From Enoplosus armatus (lineage: Eukaryota > Chordata > Actinopteri > Centrarchiformes > Enoplosidae): DNA of 64,000 nt. Below the pieces are notes generated by a model that searched no databases, was not told the DNA's origin, and was given only the letters and a program-made list of their open reading frames with translations. The stretch spans positions 5,675,694 through 5,739,693 of the forward strand of contig NC_092200.1 in NCBI RefSeq assembly GCF_043641665.1, given 5' to 3'. This document shows positions 56,647 to 64,000 of this stretch, piece after piece. A program made the position numbers and the translations under genes. The first letter of the stretch is position 1. Each line of letters starts with the position of its first letter.

Positions 56647-59287
56647 AGTTGTGTAAAGTGTTTACCAGAGTTTCAGGTAAGGCCTCCATCCTTTTCATGT
56701 CGATTGGCAGTAGATGGTACACCCATATGGCTTGGTGGTAATTAAATCCCCAAGACCTAACAACAAATTGTTTTACCAGTACTACCTGCCATGACTAACG
56801 GCATGAATGTCTTTGAGTAGAGATTGTTTGAAAGATGATGCCATTTGAATGATTATCAAGTCTTGCCATCTATCTCTACGTTTAACTTCTTTTTTTTTTG
56901 CCCTGACTTGAAATAATGCCGTTCAGAACACCTATGCATACATTTGCCTTCAGACTTGGTCAGAGCTAGCCCAAACAGTATTTACCCCTTAACTCCTTAA
57001 AGGTTCACTCCACTGTAGGATTAACAGTGCAAATAATAGATAACCACAATCAATAGATAGGCAGATCCATGTGTCACATCTTTCCCTGCCATTACTCATT
57101 CATCTCTCTCCTCTAATGTGGTGGCTCAGTGACAAGCTGGTGGCGTATAGTGTGGCGAGGGATGTAGATGGCCAGAACAGAGTAATTGCTCTGGTATCGT
57201 GGGAACGGGACCAAATTGGAATGAGTCTTTGAGGCTCGAGCCCCGTTGATTGAGAAGCAGCAGCGATGGTGAGAAGGGGCATACTACCTCCATGGGAACA
57301 CAGATAAGGAGGACACAGACAAAAAGAGTGGGGAGACCCTGGCATCTATTAGAGGTGTGTGTGTGTGGAGGGGGTGCTGCTAGCAGGGACACACAAGTAA
57401 GCAAGGGAGTCAAAAAAGCACTTGTTTGCTCTGTAATGAGCTGAATGAGTGTAATATTCTGTGGCAATAAGTCTAGTTTGGCCTCGACGTGGGAGGCTTC
57501 TGCCACCTCACCTTGGGCCCTGCCATTGTTTCATCAAAGCTTAATGATCCTGCATGCACTGTGACAAGTACATGGGTATATTAGTGACACTGCGCATTCA
57601 TACAAGGCGTCATTATAATGAATATGCTGCACAGGATAATATATTGGAAAGCACAGATGTAAATCTAAGTGTGCTACCAGTCAAGAGTCTCAACAAGCAC
57701 TGAAAAGGCCTTCCCTTTGAGGGTTGGCTGTAGATGATTATTAGAATCAGTTCCATTTTAAGTACTTTATGGTACATTATTTGTACCATTCACTGTACCA
57801 TGATGTACATATTTTGCCATGGCATAGAAAGTACCATGGTAAAACTGAAAATATCAATACTATAGTACTTTTAGTCAGGGTAATAACTATTAAGTCCCAG
57901 ACCAATACCTGTTTCTCACTGTGGCCGGCTGTGGGGAACTCTTCTCTGGCTCTCGCACTGTGTGAAAAGTTGGACATTGTCTTGCTTGCACTACAGAAAG
58001 GCAGCTGTGTAACCATTAAGGTAATTTCAGTCTTTTTTTTTTGTGCGGATAAGGCTGAATGAGAGGGTCTTTTGCACGCACTCCCATTCTCCTGAAGACC
58101 CCAAGATAATTAAAGGAAAGTAGGAGCTCGGGGTGATCTTTGGATCCTGATGCACAGCCATGAGGCTCACAATTCAAGCGCCACTTGTGATCTCACCGGG
58201 CCTCCATTGGGGCACAGGAGGTCATGACACTGCCCAGCTTGATTAAGGATTCCTCTGTCTTTTGTTCCCTATAGTTTTCCTCTCTTGTGTGTTCTCTTGA
58301 TGTTGGCAGCCTCTATTATGTTGTGTCCCAGCCTTTTAATGTTAAAAAAATTACAATAACTTAATGTGTTTTAATAAACTGTCAGGGAAAATTGGCAATA
58401 CAAGTTAGTATGTTAATTAATATCCGCTGCATTTTTAATCACAGATTCTCTATATTGAGAATTCTGTGTAATTCCAACACTGCAAAGCACACGTAGGAAC
58501 GCACAGATGTCAGTGTCTCTATGATGCATGGTAGCCAGGCTGTTTTCTTTATCAGTGCAGCGTACTGTACTGTTCGGCTTGCTCCCAGCAACATACCTCC
58601 CCTGACTCTGAGATAAAACATGGGGTCTGTCACACAGACTTGTGCTGAGGCCCGGCAGGGGAGCCCTAATGATTGCAATAAAAAACAAATGCAAATGATT
58701 ACCTTGGGGTTCCCTCTTGTGTGGAATCTGTCGCTCAGCCTCTGGCTGTCAGGATGGATCACTGCCATCGTCTGTGGACATGTAGTGTTAGGAAAATAAA
58801 CACCAACTGGGCCAACGCAGGCAGCAACAATGCAATAACAATAATACTATTATCTGTTACGTTGTAGGGTGGCAAGCTACAACCATTTTAGGTGAAGAAC
58901 GATGGGTCACAGCTGAGCAGAATCGCACTCCTCACAATCCTGCCGATCAAATTAGCTGGTGTTCATTCGTAAGTTTTGATATTGCACCATTCTACAGCCA
59001 TACATAAAATATTATTTCTGTCATTTGTGGGAATTCATGATGCTCTTTATCGTGTTTAATATAGACCTGTGAAAACCATGTGTCTCCACAGCATCAACTT
59101 TTCATGAGCTAAGAATGCAGCCCTGTTTTCAGCTTCAGTACAATTTGAGGTACTGCACTAGTATTTTCATTCCATCCTGCTTCATACTTCACTGCAGATA
59201 TTTAACAGCTATAGTTACTGGTTACTTTTCAGATTAAGATTTTACCTACAAAACATGATCAGTTTATAAAATGATGCATTGCTATAG
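56647..59287 (+). repeat. Right copy of the tandem duplication with 1.93 kb extra
   Basis: Part A (56647-56901) and part B (58831-59287) are separated by a 1.93-kb segment (about 56902-58830) that the left copy lacks. TGC is present at both edges of that segment and once in the left copy, so it is flanked by a 3-bp direct match. The segment has no terminal inverted repeats or gene, and looks like ordinary unique DNA. Confidence 0.93.
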
Positions 59288-59589
59288 ATTAAACTATATG
59301 ACAGCAGCCTGAATGAAGTAGTTCAAATTAGCTCCGCATGGTAAAAGCATTGCATACATGTTAATGAATCAATAATAATGATCCAATGATATAATAATGT
59401 AACACTGACAAGGGCCATTCTGCACAACGCTTTTACTTTTGTTTCTGTAAGGACATTTTTGTGACTATGCATTTTCAGATTGAATTTTTGTTTTGTTTCT
59501 GTTTGTTTGTTTGTTTGTTTCTTATTGGATTATTTAGTTTAAGAAGTAGGAGAACTAATCCTTCATTTTATCTGACTAATTTTCAAAAT

Positions 59590-59762
59590 CACCAAATTTG
59601 GAGATGCACGTTCTTCACGGGACAGCGCCTGTGTCCAGTTAGACACAGCCTGTTCAACCTGCTGTCGTCTGGCATATAGAAGTATCCGGTGCCGTACCAC
59701 CAGGCTCCAGAGCAGCTTCCTTCCCTCAGGCTGTGACACTTTTACATTCATCCCCCTCACTC
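59590..59762 (+). pseudogene. LINE 3'-coding fragment
   Basis: One frame at about 59690-59760 reads YRTTRLQSSFLPSGCDTFT, like the C-terminal end of fish LINE RT proteins (RTxRLQNSFxPxAVRLLN). CCAGGCTCCAGAGCAGCTTC is the matching DNA phrase. Short and isolated. Confidence 0.55.
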
Positions 59763-59808
59763 CATCAAAATTAATAGTTTTTTGTTGTTGTTATGTTTTG
59801 CTCTGTGT

Positions 59809-59813
<5 letters not shown>

Positions 59814-59845
<32 letters not shown>
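59814..59845. repeat. (GT)n microsatellite
   Basis: About 15 GT units following the LINE fragment. Confidence 0.9.
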
Positions 59846-59847
<2 letters not shown>

Positions 59848-62800
59848 CATAAATGGACTACAAACATACATTCCCATAAACAACCTTGTGTTGTACAATG
59901 ACCTTTAAACAAACCCTTGATAACAGAATGGACATTCTGTACATCTGATTATCTTGGACCTTTCAATACAGACGACATGAGGAATGTGAGAATACAAGAT
60001 CTAAAAAACGTATTCGCAAACTTAGAAAATACATTGTTGGTGATATAAATCTGAAGTGAAAGTTGTATTTTTGTGAAAATATTGTGTAAATTGTGAATTT
60101 TCACATCTTGCAAACTCACAAAACTGTCACAATTATCTGTCTGTGTCTCAAACAAACACTACTTAATATAACTGTGTATGCGTGTGTAACTGTGCTAAGT
60201 CTTTATAATAACCTGGCAACAAACACACACCTCTTGACATATTACGTTTTATATGTGTGCATGGCTTCTATAAATGAGGATATTTCTGATAATTCGTATG
60301 TTTGTCAAGTTTTCAGCTACGAGTCAAGTTGACCAACATTACTGTTGTTTGTAATGTAGTATTTTTTTTTTTGGGAGGGGGGGGGGGGTTACATTTTCAT
60401 TCCCAAGTCAGGAAGAGAAACAATCAGATGCATTCTCTTCCATCCACTTCGTCAACTTGAGGATCATCAGCAGTTATATTTCTTTTCACTGCAGGCAGAG
60501 AAAATGGAAATTAGTCCCGTGCCTGCTGTTGAATGGCCAGAGTTCAATTTGAAAATGTTTTGGCTCTAGTAGGTCATAACTAAAGAGTTGAGTCAACACA
60601 AAATGAGAGGCTCATATAAAAGGATTTTATGAATTATTTCCGAAAGTGTGTCAGCTTTTTGGATTTAGAGGACAGGAGAGGTCAAGCCAAACAAGAGCAC
60701 AGATGCACAGAACAGTATATCACTCTGTAATGAAAAAAAATAAGTCATGGCTTTCTGAAATTAGGCCTCGGGGGCTGCATGTTCCACGTGAAATCTCCTT
60801 GGTTGGTCCTTGGTGAATGGACCGGAGATGCGATGTTCGACTCAGGGGTAAAATCTGCCTCCAGCCCTCCGTCAACAGGTGAATTGAGACTTGTGGTTGT
60901 AGCGACGTGAGATTAGTTCAGGGAAGGGCGAGGGAGGCTTTCTCTGCAGACAGATGGATCATGCATTGTCTCTGGTAAGCATTCTACAGTATAAACCGGG
61001 CTAATCCTCAAGGCAACATGTATAGCTGCGGTTGCATTTGTCTGAAAATAAACAATTTTGCAGTGAAAGAACACCTATAATACTTAAGTAACTTACACAG
61101 CGATGTGGGTACTGAACACATTGGTTCAAGGTCAAAAGGAGCCTCCACTGATGTTTGTACAAACCTATAAAATATAAAATAGTAAGATTACAAGCTTGAG
61201 ATCAATGACATACAAACATAACTGCAGCCGTATCGCTGCGGCTGGAAATGCCTGATTTTCTATTTCAGCTATTTTTAGGGCGCGTTGTAGTTATTTGGTT
61301 GTTTGGGTCCTTCAGGGCTCAAGGTGCCTATCGGTCAAAACAATCTAAACAACAATTTTATGATTGATTTGTCATGCAGTCATATAAGAGGCTGATATAA
61401 AGTAAACACAGCGTGTCCCCGAAGACCTGAGAAAGAGATTGTATTGGAAATGATGATGATAAATTTGTTGCGAAAGGGAAAACAATATCAGGGTTTGTTT
61501 GTTTTTTTGAGCTCATTTTGCTAATGATGTCTTCACCATTAAGAGTTTTCAAATGACCAGAAAGACACCAGAAGTGCTTCTTGAAATATTAGAAACTTGC
61601 TTTTTAAATGTGCTTTTGCTTGGACAAAATAAATGCATAGAAGAGATCTTTAACTTCACATGGCTCCTTTTATATTTTGGGAATGTATATGTCATTATGA
61701 ATCATAGTAAATGACAATATCGCCACCGCAAGAGCAGAGAGAATTACAATGAAACATAATGTCATTAGGGCCATTCTCCAACTTTTAGGTGGACTTAACT
61801 GTCGGCTGAAATGACTTTTCTAATGAACTAAATTTGAATAATGTATTCGCGGACAGATTTGGAACGCTGATATGGTGATGATTAGGATATATGACTAAAG
61901 TCCAGATGCGGCAAACCACCTCTGTGTGATGCATGACACATTTCCATGATTAATGGTGACTTGTGACGTTTTGCGCTAGGTTACTCAAACAGCGATGTGT
62001 CGTCCCAGAGACAGCTCCTCTTACAGAGATAAACCATGGGCTCAAGTATTCTGTGAGATGAGGATCTTTATCCAGCTCATAGATTCTCCTCAGCGCTCGG
62101 AGCTGGCAAAGACAAGTTTAAGGCACATGGTGCTCTTAATTTTTGCTTGCCGTTAAACAATTGCGGGGATTTCTAAGCACGCAGATTCCTCATTCAAGAA
62201 ACATTAGCATACATATGTATGGGGTCTGTTTTGATACTGTACAACATATTCATGTGTTGAATCAACAGAAATGCAAGGCAGAGTCAGTGATGTACAATTC
62301 ATGAGGCCAAAGAAAAACGTGAACGTGCTTGGTACAAAATGATTTTCTCAGCTGAAGCTTTTAAAAGACCTCAAAACCTTCACCTCTATTTAGGCCTGTA
62401 TGCACCGAAATGGAAAAGGTTGCATCTCCACTCACTATCTGCTATGCAGCAGCTGCTTAATCAGTTGTGAGAGAATAGCAAGATATGGTCAGCACACAAA
62501 TCAGGGTTCTTTCATTGCTGATAATGTCCTTGAGGACTTTGCGGTGACTATAGACAGCAGGAGATTAACCCGGCCTCGCTCAGCCACCTGCAAGGAGACG
62601 CTCCACACTGACTTTTTAGTTCCTGTAATCTTGAGATGTGGATCACACTTCTACCAACCAATTAACAAAGGGCATTACACTTGAACCTTGTGTTAAGTTG
62701 TATTTTCAGCTTTCGAGAGTGTATACACACACACAAAATGGAGATCAATATGATTTGGCATTCAATGAAGCACTTGTTTAATAATGGAGGATTTGTTTGT

Positions 62801-63679
62801 GTTACAGAGACACCTACTGGTTCGGATCTCCTTGGGGTTTCACCAGTTTGTGCAGAAAGAAAAAGGACTCGTGGACTGTAAACTTAAAGAGTTTACATGG
62901 GATATTGTGTCCTCAGTCGTCCATGTCTATGGCTCAACACACAGACAGAGGAAGTGTTTTGTGTGAGTGCGGCTCATTTGTGCTTTTTACTCCGCAAACA
63001 AAGGCAGATGTGTGTAGATTGGGATTTAAGATTCTGATTTAATTAGCTTTGACTCTTGGGGCTGCCTCTAAGGTAGCTGCTCCAACATGCCGCAAAACTC
63101 ATTATGGATGAATTAATGAAGTGGGACGTACACTTGGCATCATCCATGTGGCATGCACTGATGCATTATGTATTATTATTATTATTTTAGAGCATGAGCA
63201 AATCAAGTTTGTTTGTCGGGTGTATACCAGGGACACCTACAGAGAGGCGTATTGAAGTCTAAAGTCTACATCACATCGTATAACACTTAAGTGTTGTGTA
63301 CTTTCATACCCCACACTCTGTCATCTTATTTATATCACTGATCATTTTATAACATACATATGAACTGAATACTTTTGATATTGACTAGTTTTGATTTGCA
63401 TAACAATGTTAGCTTCGCTAGAACTCCACGTCTTTATAGCGTCTGTATTACATGAAATAATGTTCAATTCAGACTGCATATGTTAAGCTGAGGATGATGC
63501 TTTACAGTCCTTTGAGTAGATGTGGTTTCAATATGAAAGAATGAAAGGACTTGAGATGTGGTTGAGTCTGAGGGGGAAACGTTGTAGTTTACACTTAATT
63601 CATAAAACCTGGACATTTACTCTTTATATGGAACTTCAGCTCCTTAAAGGAACAGTTTTTGTGTTGTTTACTTGAAGCA
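59846..63679. other. No gene seen
   Basis: Short ORFs only. A poly-T/poly-G patch lies at 60361-60389. 61670-61970 is free of recognised repeats and rich in ATTA/TAAT and AATGAC words. It would be a reasonable candidate for a conserved enhancer if alignment supported it. Confidence 0.4.
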
Positions 63680-63800
63680 CTTGAAGCTGCACTAATCAAT
63701 ATTCTTATGTAAACAATGGATCAAATGACTATAAAGTGAAAGGAGTTGCTTGTAGTGACAAACCCAAAGAGATTTTAGCGTCTTTCAGCTCATTGTTTTG
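63680..63800 (+). repeat. Short dispersed repeat (family T) copy
   Basis: AAGCTGCACTAATCAATATT, GGAGTTGCTTGTAGTGACAA and AGCTCATTGTTTTGGTTTAC parallel the fragment at 42315-42410. Non-coding. Confidence 0.55.
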
Positions 63801-64000
63801 GTTTACAGCCAGAAATATTATTGTTTTAATTCAGTCCCAGAGCTTTTTTTGCTCAACCAACAATAAAAAACCTAAAAATGCTAATTTAACTATCAGATAA
63901 AACAAAGAAAAGCACATTTTCACAATTTAGAAGCTGGAACTAGTGAATAAAAAAGTGGCTTACTTTAATTACTTTAATGATTAATCGATTATCAAAATAG

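Overview
The window looks like teleost fish nuclear DNA. It holds a vertebrate-type, intron-split classical cadherin gene and many short repeats of kinds I recognise from ray-finned fish genomes: hAT-like MITEs, degraded LINEs, a tRNA-derived SINE and GT microsatellites. There is no bacterial or viral gene organisation. Species cannot be told from the sequence alone.

Region 1 (1-13,773, minus strand): the 5' nine-tenths of the ectodomain-coding part of a type II classical cadherin. Ten coding exons were joined by hand. Each has GT/AG splice borders and the phases are compatible throughout. Exon lengths are 243 (from ATG), 295, 120, 168, 191, 254, 137, 122, 118 and 252 bp. They give 633 complete codons: signal peptide, short propeptide with a furin-type RLKR site, EC1 to EC5 and the start of the transmembrane helix. 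The final exon (rest of the helix plus the catenin-binding tail) lies beyond position 1. The paralogue is not resolved. The gene is compact, with introns of 137-2,020 bp. The intron between the EC4 and EC5 exons contains a 1.5-kb hAT-like element filled with a 34-bp minisatellite.

Region 2 (13,774-64,000): about 50 kb with no convincing host gene on either strand. It may be the first intron and 5' flank of the cadherin, or intergenic DNA; the sequence does not decide. It holds several dispersed repeat families, two well-bounded hAT-like MITEs (14,005-14,528 and 18,998-19,522), and a degraded CR1/L2-type LINE carrying an inserted TIR element (21,900-23,770). It also holds a nested transposon pair (30,405-31,310), a broken hAT transposase of the GTF2IRD2/ZBED type (32,850-33,830), a 61-bp-period tandem array (45,138-45,320) and a second LINE reverse-transcriptase relic (54,654-55,560). 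At 55,940-59,287 there is a near-identical tandem duplication in which one copy lacks 1.93 kb.

I did not find an undescribed multigene system. The most unusual items are the transposon-born minisatellite, the asymmetric tandem duplication (possibly a haplotype assembly artefact) and the compact, paralogue-ambiguous type II cadherin.
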